A stretch of DNA of 64,000 bases, taken from Nocardia sp. XZ_19_385. GTDB taxonomy: Bacteria; Actinomycetota; Actinomycetes; Mycobacteriales; Mycobacteriaceae. Positions 11,313 through 19,688 of this stretch are shown here, piece by piece. How positions within the stretch are numbered: position 1 is the stretch's first letter; the number at the start of each line of letters is the position of its first letter. Below the pieces are notes generated by a model. That model had not been told where the DNA came from, searched no databases, and worked only from the letters and a program-made list of their open reading frames with translations. The position numbers were made by a program, and so were the translations under genes. The DNA lies in assembly GCF_015355755.1 (NCBI RefSeq), contig NZ_JACVEE010000001.1, positions 1,860,001 through 1,924,000 of the forward strand, written 5' to 3'.

Positions 11313-11825
11313 ATGGCTATGGATCGCACCTCCACCGAGCTCGACGACATCGATCGCATCGAGAGCCAGTGGCATCGGGAACGGCCCGACCTCGACCCCA
11401 GCCCGATGCAGGTGATCGGCCGGATCAGCCGCCTGCACTGGGCACTGGAAGAGCATCTGGTCCGGGTCTTCGGCGAATACGACCTGTCCCGCGGCGAATT
11501 CGATGTCCTCGCCACCTTGCGCCGCGCCGGTGCGCCGTTCGAACTCAGCGCGGGCGACCTGCGCGGATCGACGTTGGTGACCTCCGGCGCGGTCACCAAG
11601 CGCGTCGACCGGCTGGAGCGCGCCGGTCTGGTGCACCGCCGCGCGGCCGAAGACGACGCCCGCGGCCGCCTGATCCAACTCACCGCCCGGGGCCGCGAGG
11701 TCATCGACGAGGCGATCGAGCACCACCTGCGCAACGAGACGCGACTGCTCGCCGGACTCACCGACGACGAGCACCAAGCCCTGGTCGCACTGCTGCGCAA
11801 ACTGAACCAGACGTTGCCGCGATAG
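11313..11825 (+). CDS. MarR-family transcriptional regulator
   Basis: This 170-residue protein has the winged-helix arrangement of MarR proteins: a dimerisation helix, then LSAGDLRGSTLVTSGAVTKRVDRLERAGLVHR and the wing with DDARGRLIQLTARGREVID. Such proteins repress a neighbouring efflux or enzyme gene until a small phenolic or drug ligand binds. The divergent neighbour is an MFS efflux pump, with two matched operator-like repeats between them. The start is at 11313 (MAMDRTST); a second ATG two codons later is equally possible. GGAAGA at 11296-11301 may act both as operator and ribosome-binding site. Confidence 0.88.
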   Translation: MAMDRTSTELDDIDRIESQWHRERPDLDPSPMQVIGRISRLHWALEEHLVRVFGEYDLSRGEFDVLATLRRAGAPFELSAGDLRGSTLVTSGAVTKRVDRLERAGLVHRRAAEDDARGRLIQLTARGREVIDEAIEHHLRNETRLLAGLTDDEHQALVALLRKLNQTLPR

Positions 11826-11947
11826 CCCCAGATCAGCGTTTTCGCATCGCACCACGATATTTGCCCCGGACGGGTGTCCGTGCCAGCCTGGATTCAGAGG
11901 CGCGGCCCGACCGAGTGTGGGTCGGTCCGGGCAGTCGAGGAGGAACC

Positions 11948-12298
11948 GTGGGGCACCAGGCTGAACTCGCGGGGCAGCTGCGGGTCACCGTCGAATTCAC
12001 CAGCACCACAACCCGATCGCCGACCATCACCTGGTCCCCCGCCGACGCGATCGCCGCCCGCAGCCGGTTCGAGTACGCGCGAATCTTCCTCGTCGCGCCT
12101 GGCGACCCCCAGCGCACCTACCTCGACATCGTCGACGGGAAGCCCTCGGCAACAGTGCGATTGCCGGACACCGTGCCTCCCGGCGAGTACGTCATCGAGG
12201 TCGACGCCTACGGCAGTGCGAGCTGGGGCGACGGGCGGTTGGAGGCGCGCGGGCGCAGCGCGCCGTTCCCGATCGGTGACACCGGACCTGCCCTTTAA
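11948..12298 (+). CDS. Hypothetical protein with probable beta-sandwich fold
   Basis: This 116-residue protein starts with GTG at 11948, behind a clear GAGGAGGAA. It has alternating beta-type segments (QLRVTVEFTST, RIFLVAPGD, EYVIEVDAYG) and no signal peptide or membrane helix. I do not recognise the family. The end SWGDGRLEARGRSAPF with the earlier TITWSPAD suggests a small beta sandwich, possibly a carbohydrate- or ligand-binding module, but this is weak. It is separated from the MarR gene by 122 bp and converges on the MDMPI-like gene. Confidence 0.6.
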   Translation: MGHQAELAGQLRVTVEFTSTTTRSPTITWSPADAIAARSRFEYARIFLVAPGDPQRTYLDIVDGKPSATVRLPDTVPPGEYVIEVDAYGSASWGDGRLEARGRSAPFPIGDTGPAL

Positions 12299-12304
12299 TC
12301 GTCT

Positions 12305-12925
12305 TCAGTTCTGGACTATCGCCTCGACATCTATCCGTCCTGTCACGAGCATCAGGAGGGTTGCGGCCGGGGCTGCGATGGTCTTGCCGTGGCCGGCGGC
12401 CCAGTCGGTGTCCGTGGCGGACAGGTGGTAGCCGCGCAGTTTCTTGCGGGCGTGGAAGGGGGCGCTGGTGGTCCAGATTCGGTTCAGGGCGACTTGGGCT
12501 GCGGGGGTGGGCATTTCGTAGGGGAGATTGAGGGGGACGGCGATGTCTTGGCCGTGGACGAGGAGGTCCATCAGGCGGTCGGCGGGGGTGGTGCCGAGGG
12601 CGGTGGTTCGGGTGGGGATGGTGGCTTGGAGTTCGGCGAGGAGTTCGGGGGTGGGGGTTCGGTCGGCGTGGCGGATGGCGGTGTCACGGATGGCGCGGTC
12701 GAGGTTGCCGCGAGCGCGGAGGAGTTCGCGCAGGATCCAGGTCAGGTTGGCGTGGGCGGAGAGCGCGACGTGGGCGACGACGTCGCGGACGCGCCAGTCG
12801 GCGCAGAGCGACTGGTGGTCCCAGGCGGACTCTGGGAGTTCGGTGAGCAGGGCGTGCAGGCTGCGGCGTTCGGCTGCCACCGCGTCCCAGATCTGGGAGT
12901 CGGTCATGGTGTGGTTCTCGGTCAT
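12305..12925 (-). CDS. Maleylpyruvate isomerase-family (DinB-like) mycothiol-dependent enzyme
   Basis: This 206-residue protein has the MDMPI N-terminal four-helix bundle with its signatures: CADWRVRDVVAHVALSAH, a His metal-ligand region, and LMDLLVHGQDIAVPL, with the second His and Asp. The family binds a divalent metal and often uses mycothiol, the actinobacterial thiol, as cofactor; the true substrate is rarely known. The ATG at 12925 has GGAAGG about ten bases upstream. An internal ATG six codons later is less well placed. It is divergent from a MerR regulator 52 bp away, which may control it. Confidence 0.82.
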   Translation of the reverse strand: MTENHTMTDSQIWDAVAAERRSLHALLTELPESAWDHQSLCADWRVRDVVAHVALSAHANLTWILRELLRARGNLDRAIRDTAIRHADRTPTPELLAELQATIPTRTTALGTTPADRLMDLLVHGQDIAVPLNLPYEMPTPAAQVALNRIWTTSAPFHARKKLRGYHLSATDTDWAAGHGKTIAAPAATLLMLVTGRIDVEAIVQN

Positions 12926-12977
12926 CGGCTTCGGTCCTTCCTTGTGCGGTCGGCAGTACGGTAGGAACTCCAGCCGG

Positions 12978-13904
12978 GTGGAGGTTCAAGAGGACGTGAT
13001 CGAGGACACAGCACGGATCGGGATCGGGGAGATGTCGCGGCGGACCGGGGTGGCGGTTCGGACCATCCGCTTCTATTGCGACGAAGGGTTTTTGGAGTGC
13101 GAGCGCACGAGCGGCGGGCACCGGATGTTCGACCCTACGGCTGTTGAGAAGCTCGTGCTGCTGCGCCGGCTTCGGGGTGTGGGTGTCGGATTACCTGCGG
13201 TCGCGGAGGTTCTCAGTGGCAGCTTGCCAGTAGCCGAGGCGATCGCCGCCGAGCGCGCTGCTATCGACAATGAACTCGCGGCGCTGGCATGGCGGCGTTC
13301 GGCGTTGCGCGCTGTCGAGGACAGCGTCCCCGGCACTGAGCGTGTTCGCCTCGAACTCCTTGCCGCCGTGCAGGATCGGAGCGCAGCCGAGGACCAAATG
13401 CTGAGATTCTGGCGGCGACTGCTCGGCCCGCTCCCACCGCAGATGTTCGACGGGTTCGCTTTTATGAATATCCCAACGCTCCCAACCGAACCCACCCCAC
13501 ACCAGCTGCTCACCTACGCCGAACTCGTCGCGCACCTGGCCGCGCCTCGAGCCAAAGCCATAATGTCCCAAACCATTTGGCGTTCCAGGCCCGCCGACAT
13601 CCAGGATCGACGCAGGCTGCTGGTAGGTCTGGCCGAATCCGGCGAGCAGGTCGCTCCCCTGGTCGTGACCGGCGCCCCACCCTCCCCAGGCCCCGCCCTG
13701 GACTATTTCGTCGCCGCCCACGCCGGAGCCAGAGGTATGCGCGACACCGGAGACTTCCGCCGCACGCTGCTGCGGGCCTCCGACGAAACCAACCCGTGGA
13801 TCCACCGCTACTGGACCCTGACCGGCGAACTCATCGGTCCAGCCACCAGCGGCGCCGCACAGCTCTGGCTGCACCAAGCGTTAGCCCGGTCGATTCAGCC
13901 CTGA
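12978..13904 (+). CDS. MerR-family transcriptional regulator
   Basis: The N-terminal winged helix is clear: RIGIGEMSRRTGVAVRTIRFYCDEGFLECERTSGGHRMFDPTAVEKL, about residues 13-60. A coiled linker helix and a C-terminal domain of about 190 residues follow, with no recognised motif. Cys residues arranged for metal sensing are not seen, so an organic ligand is more likely. The start is uncertain: GTG 12978 (308 residues, AGGAA upstream) or GTG 12996 (302 residues). The gene lies divergent to the MDMPI-like gene, a plausible target. Its 3' end overlaps the convergent NUDIX gene by 10 bp. Confidence 0.85.
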   Translation: MEVQEDVIEDTARIGIGEMSRRTGVAVRTIRFYCDEGFLECERTSGGHRMFDPTAVEKLVLLRRLRGVGVGLPAVAEVLSGSLPVAEAIAAERAAIDNELAALAWRRSALRAVEDSVPGTERVRLELLAAVQDRSAAEDQMLRFWRRLLGPLPPQMFDGFAFMNIPTLPTEPTPHQLLTYAELVAHLAAPRAKAIMSQTIWRSRPADIQDRRRLLVGLAESGEQVAPLVVTGAPPSPGPALDYFVAAHAGARGMRDTGDFRRTLLRASDETNPWIHRYWTLTGELIGPATSGAAQLWLHQALARSIQP

Positions 13905-14431
13905 CGTCGGATGGTGAACAGCAAGTAGGCGGCGAGCGTAGGGCCGTCGGTGATGACGCCTTCACGCACCATCTGCTCGAATTCCGTTCGCGCGAACCAT
14001 TGTTGGCGCATGTCCTGCTCGGTGGCCTCGCGTCGGGCCGGACCCGGTGAAAGCTGCGTCGCGATGAACACGTCGCCGCCCTGCCCGGTCATGCTGTTGG
14101 CCGGGTGCAGGAAGCCCACCCGTTCCAGCTTCGCGGCGCGAAAACCAGTCTCCTCCACCAGCTCCGCGGCGGCGAGTTGCTCCGGGGTGCCGGTCACTCC
14201 GGCCGGAAACGAGCCCGCCGGGAATTCCCACGACCGCTCCCCCGTCGGATACCGATACTGCTCGACGAGGTGGAACCCGTTGTCCTCGAACGGCAGCACT
14301 ATGGCGAAGTTCGGAACGTCGACCACCGAGTAGATCCCCGGGGTGCAATCGGCCCGCTCGATGTGGTCCTCCCGCAACGACAACCACGGGTTCTCGTACA
14401 CCAGTCTCGAAGACAACGTGCGGATGCTCAT
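13895..14431 (-). CDS. NUDIX hydrolase (ADP-ribose pyrophosphatase-like)
   Basis: This 178-residue protein has the NUDIX box between about residues 77 and 100 (Gly-rich GSFPAGVTGTPEQLAAAELVEETGF, with REXXEE-type residues as ELVEETG). A preceding QYRYPTGERSWEFPAG fits the ADP-ribose/sugar-nucleotide group. These enzymes hydrolyse nucleoside diphosphates linked to another moiety with Mg2+. The start overlaps the stop of the TetR gene (ATGA), so the two genes form one unit; the reason for that pairing is not evident. The substrate is inferred from the segment only. Confidence 0.86.
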   Translation of the reverse strand: MSIRTLSSRLVYENPWLSLREDHIERADCTPGIYSVVDVPNFAIVLPFEDNGFHLVEQYRYPTGERSWEFPAGSFPAGVTGTPEQLAAAELVEETGFRAAKLERVGFLHPANSMTGQGGDVFIATQLSPGPARREATEQDMRQQWFARTEFEQMVREGVITDGPTLAAYLLFTIRRQG

Positions 14432-15060
14432 CTGGAGATCTTCGCAGTCATCGTGACCGCGCCGGGGATCGCCGCGAAGGCGGCATGCAGGTCGGTGAGC
14501 AGGTCGACGGTGTCGAAAGTTGTTCGCGTGGTCCAGGTGTCGAGGGCGCGGTGGAAAGCTGCGACCAGGATATCGAGGGCGAGGCGGGGACGCAGGTCGT
14601 CGGGGAGATCGAGTTCGCGGTGCAGTACGAGCAGGGCGCTGCGGGTGGTTTGGTCGCAGAACTGCAGGTTGTGCGCGGCCATCGAAGGGGTGTGCTGGGC
14701 CAGTTGATGGCTGCGGGTCGCGCGGTGGGCCCAGCCGTCGATGGCCGTTGCGCGAACAGCCGCCACCAGGGCTTCTTGCAGGAATTCCAGCAAGGAGGTG
14801 TTGCGCGGCTCACTGCGTTCGAGTTGCTCGAGGAAGGCCGACCACAGGTCCTGCAGCGGAGCCATGGCCACCGCTTCCTTGCTGGCGAAATTGCGGAAGA
14901 AGGTGCGCTTGGAGATCTCCACACCGTCGCACAGGTCGTCCAGAGTCGTTCTGTCGAAACCACGTTCGGCGAACAGGTCCAAGGCCGTGTCGATCAGCGC
15001 CTGCCGGGTGCGCAACTTCTTTCGTTCACGCAGCGGTAGGTGGGTGGCGACATCGGGCAT
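14428..15060 (-). CDS. TetR-family regulator, divergent to an oxidoreductase
   Basis: The 210-residue protein has a typical TetR HTH: RTRQALIDTALDLFAERGFDRTTLDDLCDGVEISKRTFFRNFASKEAV, about residues 17-64. The C-terminal ligand domain is of the type seen in actinobacterial regulators of the TetR_C_17 kind. It is cotranscribed with the NUDIX gene. The 106 bp to the divergent oxidoreductase carry a 15-bp palindrome plus a half-site, so it probably represses both directions. Confidence 0.88.
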   Translation of the reverse strand: MPDVATHLPLRERKKLRTRQALIDTALDLFAERGFDRTTLDDLCDGVEISKRTFFRNFASKEAVAMAPLQDLWSAFLEQLERSEPRNTSLLEFLQEALVAAVRATAIDGWAHRATRSHQLAQHTPSMAAHNLQFCDQTTRSALLVLHRELDLPDDLRPRLALDILVAAFHRALDTWTTRTTFDTVDLLTDLHAAFAAIPGAVTMTAKISR

Positions 15061-15090
15061 GAACGGAGCCTAACGCCTGTCGTTGTCTTT

Positions 15091-15122
15091 TGCCACTTGA
15101 CGCCGTTTGCCACTGAGTGGCA
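15091..15122. promoter_or_regulatory. Candidate TetR operator: 15-bp palindrome with extra half-site
   Basis: TGCCACTGAGTGGCA (15108-15122) is a perfect odd palindrome. The half-site TGCCACT also occurs at 15091-15097, 17 bp upstream. The site is 45 bp before the oxidoreductase ATG and 31 bp from the TetR start. Confidence 0.7.
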
Positions 15123-15166
15123 GATTACTGCTCGCCAGCAAACTCCTCCGAAAGGTGTTGCCCCTC

Positions 15167-16096
15167 ATGCGCGCTCTGCTTGTCGACCACTCCCAGCCCG
15201 CCGGCTTACGGCTGGGCGATGCGCCCGATCCCGAGCCCGGCCCGAATCAGGCGCTGGTCCGGGTGGCGGCGACGTCTTTGAACGACGGGGAATTGAGATT
15301 CGGGGTGAAACACGCACCCGAAGGCACGGTGCTCGGCTGGGACGCGGCCGGTGTCGTCGAACGAGCCGCAGCCGACGGTTCGGGTCCGGCGGCCGGCACC
15401 CGCGTGGTCACATTGGGCCTCGCCGGAGCGTGGGCCGAATTACGCGCTGTCGACACCGATTTGATCGGCGTGGTACCCGAGGGCGCAGACCTCGCCGCGA
15501 TCAGCACGATCCCGGTCGCAGGCGCCACCGCACTGCGCGCACTGCACAGACTCGGCCCGATCCTGGGCCGAACAGTGCTGATCACCGGCGCGACCGGCGG
15601 CGTCGGCCGCTACGCCGTCCAACTGGCACACCGGGCAGGCGCCCAGGTAATCGCCACCACCGCAAACCCTTCCGCCCACAGCGCCGGCCTCCGCACCCTC
15701 GGCGCCGACCGCGTCATCTCCACCCCGTCCGAACTGGACACACCCGTGGACGGCGTCATCGATCTGGTCGGCGGCCCGCAACTCGTCGCCGCCTTCCACT
15801 CCCTCACCGAGACCGGCACTTTGGTCGCCGTCGGCCACTCCTCCGGCCAACCCGAACACTTCGACTTCGGCGCCTTCTTCGGCGACCAGGCCCGCCACGA
15901 CCGCTCGATCGTCACCTTCTTCCTCCTCTCCTGCACCGGCCTGGCCCGCGACCTGTCCTGGCTCGCAACCCAAGTCGCCGCCGGCACCCTCGACCCCGGC
16001 ATCTCCTGGCGCGGCAACTGGTCGAAGTTCGCCGAGGCCGCCCACCTTCTGGAAGAACGTCGCCTGCACGGCAAAGCCGTCCTCGAACTCCGGTGA
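15167..16096 (+). CDS. Zinc-independent alcohol dehydrogenase/quinone oxidoreductase (MDR family)
   Basis: This 309-residue protein has the GroES-like N-terminal domain ([13 protein letters not shown]) and a Rossmann domain with [18 protein letters not shown] for NADPH. The zinc-binding residues of classical alcohol dehydrogenases are absent, placing it with quinone oxidoreductase/enoyl reductase-type MDR proteins. The ATG at 15167 fits the family N-terminus ([18 protein letters not shown]); the 20 upstream codons in frame do not. It is divergent from a TetR gene with a palindromic operator between, so it is probably induced by the TetR ligand. The substrate is unknown. Confidence 0.87.
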   Translation: MRALLVDHSQPAGLRLGDAPDPEPGPNQALVRVAATSLNDGELRFGVKHAPEGTVLGWDAAGVVERAAADGSGPAAGTRVVTLGLAGAWAELRAVDTDLIGVVPEGADLAAISTIPVAGATALRALHRLGPILGRTVLITGATGGVGRYAVQLAHRAGAQVIATTANPSAHSAGLRTLGADRVISTPSELDTPVDGVIDLVGGPQLVAAFHSLTETGTLVAVGHSSGQPEHFDFGAFFGDQARHDRSIVTFFLLSCTGLARDLSWLATQVAAGTLDPGISWRGNWSKFAEAAHLLEERRLHGKAVLELR

Positions 16097-16137
16097 AGAC
16101 ATCGGCCGATGACGCCGATGCCCACGGGTGACCTCGG

Positions 16138-16749
16138 TCAGCCGATCAGGTCGTCGACGGTGGGGGCGATGCGGCCGAAGAGGTCGGCGATGGTGGTCAG
16201 GGCGGCGGATTGGAGGGTGGGGGCGGAGAGGGTGGGGCCGTTGGGGGTTGGGAGGGGGCGGGTGGCGGTGGCTTCGGCGACTACGGTGGGGCGGTAGCCG
16301 AGGTTGAAAGCGCCTTGGGCGGTGAAGGTTACGCACATGTGGGTCATGAAGCCGCAGAGGATGAGGTCGGGGCCGGCGGCGAGGTCTTTCAGGGTCTTTT
16401 CGAGTTCGGTGTCGAAGAAGGCGTTGGGGACCTGCTTGACGACGACCGGTTCGGTGGCGAGCGGGGCGACTTCGGGGCTGATCGCGCCGATTTCGGCGCG
16501 GATGTCGTAGGGGGTGCCTTCGCCGCCGTCGTTGACGATGTGGATTACCGGGCGGCCCAGGGCTCGGGCGGCCGCCAGCAGGCGGGCGCCGGCGGTGAGG
16601 GCTTCTTCGGCTCCGGTCAGGGCCATGACGCCGGTGCGGTAGGTGTTCTGGAAATCGATCATGATGAGGGTGGCGTCGGCCAGGCGGGGTAGCTGGTTGT
16701 CCAGGCCGATGACCTCGCGCAGCGTCGTCGAAGGCGAAACAGTAGACAC
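16138..16749 (-). CDS. Isochorismatase/cysteine hydrolase-family protein
   Basis: This 203-residue protein has the Asp-Lys-Cys triad of the family: D in LIMIDFQNTY (about residue 32), K in PVVVKQVPNAFF, and Cys in GFMTHMCVTFTAQGAF. Members hydrolyse amide or ester bonds of small molecules; isochorismate, nicotinamide and related substrates cannot be distinguished here. It lies downstream of a GlxA/AraC gene on the same strand, a frequent pairing in which the regulator controls the hydrolase. Three small hairpins lie between the two genes. The plus-strand oxidoreductase converges on it with a 41-bp gap. Confidence 0.86.
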   Translation of the reverse strand: MSTVSPSTTLREVIGLDNQLPRLADATLIMIDFQNTYRTGVMALTGAEEALTAGARLLAAARALGRPVIHIVNDGGEGTPYDIRAEIGAISPEVAPLATEPVVVKQVPNAFFDTELEKTLKDLAAGPDLILCGFMTHMCVTFTAQGAFNLGYRPTVVAEATATRPLPTPNGPTLSAPTLQSAALTTIADLFGRIAPTVDDLIG

Positions 16750-16775
16750 GACAATCCCTTTCGATGGGGTGGGGT

Positions 16776-16843
16776 ACCGAGCGCAGGCTCGGTGAATCCG
16801 TAGCCAGGCGGCTACGGCACAGGTGAGCGCCTGGGGTCAGGCG
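16776..16843 (-). terminator. Cluster of three hairpins between the GlxA and isochorismatase genes
   Basis: Three perfect stems follow each other: ACCGAGC/GCTCGGT (16776-16782, 16787-16793), CCGTAGCC/GGCTACGG (16798-16805, 16810-16817) and CGCCTG/CAGGCG (16828-16833, 16838-16843). The last overlaps the GlxA stop codon. They may end the regulator transcript or slow readthrough into the hydrolase gene. Confidence 0.5.
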
Positions 16844-17814
16844 ATGGTGCGGAAGCGGCGGCGGTAAGCGCCGGGGCTGGTGCCGAGCAGTTTGCGGAAG
16901 GCGCGGTGCAGGGTTTCCACCGAGCCCAGGCCGACGGTCGCGCTGATCGCCGCCAGCGGGTCATCGGTGGTTTCCAGGAGTCGCCGAGCGGCTTCGACTC
17001 GCGCCGCTTCCACGTAGGCGGCGACGCCGGTGCCGGTCTCCTGACGGAAAACTCGCGCGAAATGCCGCTCGCTCAAGCACATTCGGTCCGCGAGGGCGGC
17101 GACGGACAGATCGTCGTCGAGGTGTTCGGCGATGAACAGCCGCAAGTCGTCGATGTCCCGGCGGGACGCGGCCGGACGACTCAGCGGCACACTGAACTGG
17201 CTTTGGCCGCCTTGCCGTTTCAGGTACACGACCAGTTGCCGGGCCACCGCGAGCGCCAGCTCCTCGCCGTGATCCTCGGTGACCAGTGCCAGCGCGAGAT
17301 CGAGGCAGGCGCTGATCCCGGCGCCGGTCCACACCCGGCCGGAGCGGACGAAGATCGGGTCGGGGTCGACGGTGACCCGCGGGTGGTCGGCCGCGAGCTG
17401 GCCGGCGGTCGACCAGTGCGTGGTCGCCACCTTCCCGTCCAGCAGACCCGCGGCGGCCAGCACATGCGCGCCGACACAGACCGAGGCGATGCGGCCCACC
17501 CGCGGCGCGATCCGCTCGACCCAGGCCACCACGTCACGGTCGATCAACGCCACCGGACCGGCCGGCGACGGTTCCACCGCTCCGGGCACGATCAGCGTGT
17601 CGATCCCGCCGTCGACCTCGTCGAACGCGACGTCGGTCAGCAGCCGCACCCCCGCCGAGGTGGTCACCGCACCGCCCTGGGGACTGGCGAGCCGCACCTC
17701 GTAGCGCACCCCGCCTTCCCGATTGGCCAACGCGAAGACCTCGGCCGGCCCGGTGACGTCGAGCAGGTCGACTTCCGGGAAGACCGCGATCAGAACGCGA
17801 TGGATCAGTGGCAT
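16837..17814 (-). CDS. GlxA-type AraC-family regulator (DJ-1/PfpI domain plus AraC HTH)
   Basis: This 325-residue protein has a DJ-1/PfpI-like domain in residues 1-200 (VFPEVDLLDVTGPAEVFALA at the start, then RIASVCVGAHVLAAAGLLDG with the nucleophile-elbow Cys). A C-terminal double AraC HTH follows (LSVAALADRMCLSERHFARVF and TVGLGSVETLHRAFRKLLGTSPGAYRRRF). Such proteins sense small molecules through the first domain and activate a neighbouring enzyme gene. The downstream isochorismatase-family gene is the likely target. The divergent ABC exporter operon, 144 bp away, has a palindrome in the gap that could also be its site. Confidence 0.9.
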   Translation of the reverse strand: MPLIHRVLIAVFPEVDLLDVTGPAEVFALANREGGVRYEVRLASPQGGAVTTSAGVRLLTDVAFDEVDGGIDTLIVPGAVEPSPAGPVALIDRDVVAWVERIAPRVGRIASVCVGAHVLAAAGLLDGKVATTHWSTAGQLAADHPRVTVDPDPIFVRSGRVWTGAGISACLDLALALVTEDHGEELALAVARQLVVYLKRQGGQSQFSVPLSRPAASRRDIDDLRLFIAEHLDDDLSVAALADRMCLSERHFARVFRQETGTGVAAYVEAARVEAARRLLETTDDPLAAISATVGLGSVETLHRAFRKLLGTSPGAYRRRFRTIA

Positions 17815-17882
17815 GCACCCATCATCGACGCTCGATGATCATGGCCGCAATGACGGATACCTGTCAGATTCGGCCACCCGGA

Positions 17883-17898
17883 TCACTCTCGAGAGTGA
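17883..17898. promoter_or_regulatory. 16-bp perfect palindrome between the GlxA gene and the ABC exporter operon
   Basis: TCACTCTCGAGAGTGA is fully self-complementary. It lies 61 bp upstream of the ABC ATPase start and 69 bp from the GlxA start. It looks like a dimeric regulator site; AraC proteins usually prefer direct repeats, so the binding protein is unknown. Confidence 0.5.
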
Positions 17899-17958
17899 CT
17901 GCCGAAGTTCGCTCGGAGGAGGGATGTGCCCCGCTGCCTGCGTCCATAGGCTCGAAGC

Positions 17959-18870
17959 ATGATCGAAGCACGTAGCTTGACCAAGCTCTACGGCAAGACT
18001 CGCGCCATCCAAGACCTCACCTTCACCGTCGAACCCGGCCGCGTCACCGGGTTTCTCGGACCGAACGGCTCGGGCAAGTCGACCACGATGCGGTTGATCC
18101 TGGGCCTGGACACTCCGACCTCCGGCAACGTCTCGGTGGTCGGCCGCAAATACAGCGACCTCATCCATCCACTGCACACCGTCGGCGCGCTGCTCGACGC
18201 CGGCGATGTGCTCCCCTCGCGGTCCGCCGCCCAGCATCTGGCCTTTCTGGCGGCGAGCAACGGCATTCCCCGCCGGCGCGTCGGGGAGGTGCTCGATCGG
18301 GTCGGCCTGTCCGATGTCGCGGGCAAGCGCGTCAAGGGCTTCTCCCTCGGCATGCGGCAGCGCCTCGGGATCGCCGCGGCCCTGCTCGGTGATCCGTCGG
18401 TGCTGATCCTGGACGAGCCGGTCAACGGTTTGGACACCGAGGGGATCCGCTGGATCCGGCAGACATTGCGCGCGATGGCCGACGAGGGCCGCACGGTGCT
18501 GCTGTCCAGCCACATGATGAGCGAGACCGAGCTGGTCGCCGATCACCTACTGGTCATGAGCAAGGGCAAGCTGATCGCGGACGAGCCGACCGCGTCCTTC
18601 GTCGAGCGCGTCGCAGAACCGACGGTGCGGGTCCGCAGCGCGGGTCTGGCCGAACTGGCCGAGGCGCTGGGCGACCGGATCTCGATCCGCGGCGATGTCG
18701 GCACCGTGCGCGGCACCCGAGCCCGCGAGATCGGGCAGATCGCCGCCGTGCGCGGCATCGTGCTCGACGAACTGACCCCGCTACAGGCCTCGGTCGAGGA
18801 CGTCTACACCCAATTGGTCACTGGCCAGCACACTTTCGAACCTCATGAAGTAATGCAGGAGTCCGCATGA
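17959..18870 (+). CDS. ABC transporter ATP-binding protein (exporter, CcmA type)
   Basis: This 303-residue ATPase has Walker A GPNGSGKST (about residues 34-42), a signature segment FSLGMRQRLG, Walker B LILDEP, and a switch His in LLSSHMMSE. The C-terminal region after the ATPase core is typical of two-gene ABC-2 exporters of antibiotics or lipids. It overlaps the permease gene by ATGA, so the two subunits are coupled. The start ATG at 17959 gives the expected MIEARSLTKLYG. Confidence 0.92.
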   Translation: MIEARSLTKLYGKTRAIQDLTFTVEPGRVTGFLGPNGSGKSTTMRLILGLDTPTSGNVSVVGRKYSDLIHPLHTVGALLDAGDVLPSRSAAQHLAFLAASNGIPRRRVGEVLDRVGLSDVAGKRVKGFSLGMRQRLGIAAALLGDPSVLILDEPVNGLDTEGIRWIRQTLRAMADEGRTVLLSSHMMSETELVADHLLVMSKGKLIADEPTASFVERVAEPTVRVRSAGLAELAEALGDRISIRGDVGTVRGTRAREIGQIAAVRGIVLDELTPLQASVEDVYTQLVTGQHTFEPHEVMQESA

Positions 18871-19658
18871 TCAGCACTGCCGCCCCCCTGATCTCTCCCG
18901 TTCGACCCTGGTCGACGCTGCGCTTTCAAGTGCAGTCCGAGCTGGTGAAAGCCCGGTCCGCACGATCGCTCTGGTTTCTGCCGCTGCTGGCCGTGATCAT
19001 CGGCCCGGCCAGCGCACTACTGGTCGGGATTTCCGACAGCCTCGAATCCAACGACACGGTGCTCGGCGGCGCGTTGACCGCGCTCACCTTGCCCGTGGCG
19101 GTGATCGGAGCGTGGGGCGCGCTGATCATGACCACCGAGTACTCCTCCGGCACCATCCGGCCGGTGCTCTCGGCGACACCGCAACGCGACACGGTGTTCG
19201 CGGCCAAGGTCATCACCACCGCTGCCATCTCCACCATTGCCGGTCTGCTGTCGACCACCTTGGCCTACCTGGTCGGCCTCGCCACCATCGACGCCTCGAA
19301 ATATGCGGCAGGCCAGCCATTTCCCGGTCTGCTCGGCATCTACCTGGTGTTTCCCGCCGTCGCGCTGTTCGGCTTGGCCATCGGCCTGATGCTGCGCAGC
19401 TCGGCCGGCGCCGTAGCCGCCGTGAGCGCCCACGTGGTGCTGCCGGAAGCCGCCTCAGCCACCGCTTTTGGCGAATTGCACAAATTGATGACGCTCGTGG
19501 CGCCGACCGCCGTGGTCGGCAAGCTGTCCCAAAGTGCCGACGCCGCGGATCATCTCATCGGATCGCTGGGCGGCTGGCCGCGATTGGCGCTGGTCATCCT
19601 GCTCACCCTCGGCGTGCTGTTCGGGGGACGCCGGGCCCTCATTCGCAAAGACGTGTGA
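18867..19658 (+). CDS. ABC-2 type permease
   Basis: This 263-residue membrane protein has about six hydrophobic segments. It opens with the cytosolic FQVQSELVKARSARSLWFL, the usual ABC-2 amphipathic segment, and continues with MTTEYSSGTIRPVLSATP, common in Gram-positive bacitracin-type exporters. It forms the membrane channel for the ATPase just upstream. The exported compound is unknown. An LLM oxidoreductase follows after 30 bp and may be cotranscribed. Confidence 0.87.
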   Translation: MISTAAPLISPVRPWSTLRFQVQSELVKARSARSLWFLPLLAVIIGPASALLVGISDSLESNDTVLGGALTALTLPVAVIGAWGALIMTTEYSSGTIRPVLSATPQRDTVFAAKVITTAAISTIAGLLSTTLAYLVGLATIDASKYAAGQPFPGLLGIYLVFPAVALFGLAIGLMLRSSAGAVAAVSAHVVLPEAASATAFGELHKLMTLVAPTAVVGKLSQSADAADHLIGSLGGWPRLALVILLTLGVLFGGRRALIRKDV

Positions 19659-19688
19659 GAAATCCGCGCATCACCATCGGAGTAGCAG

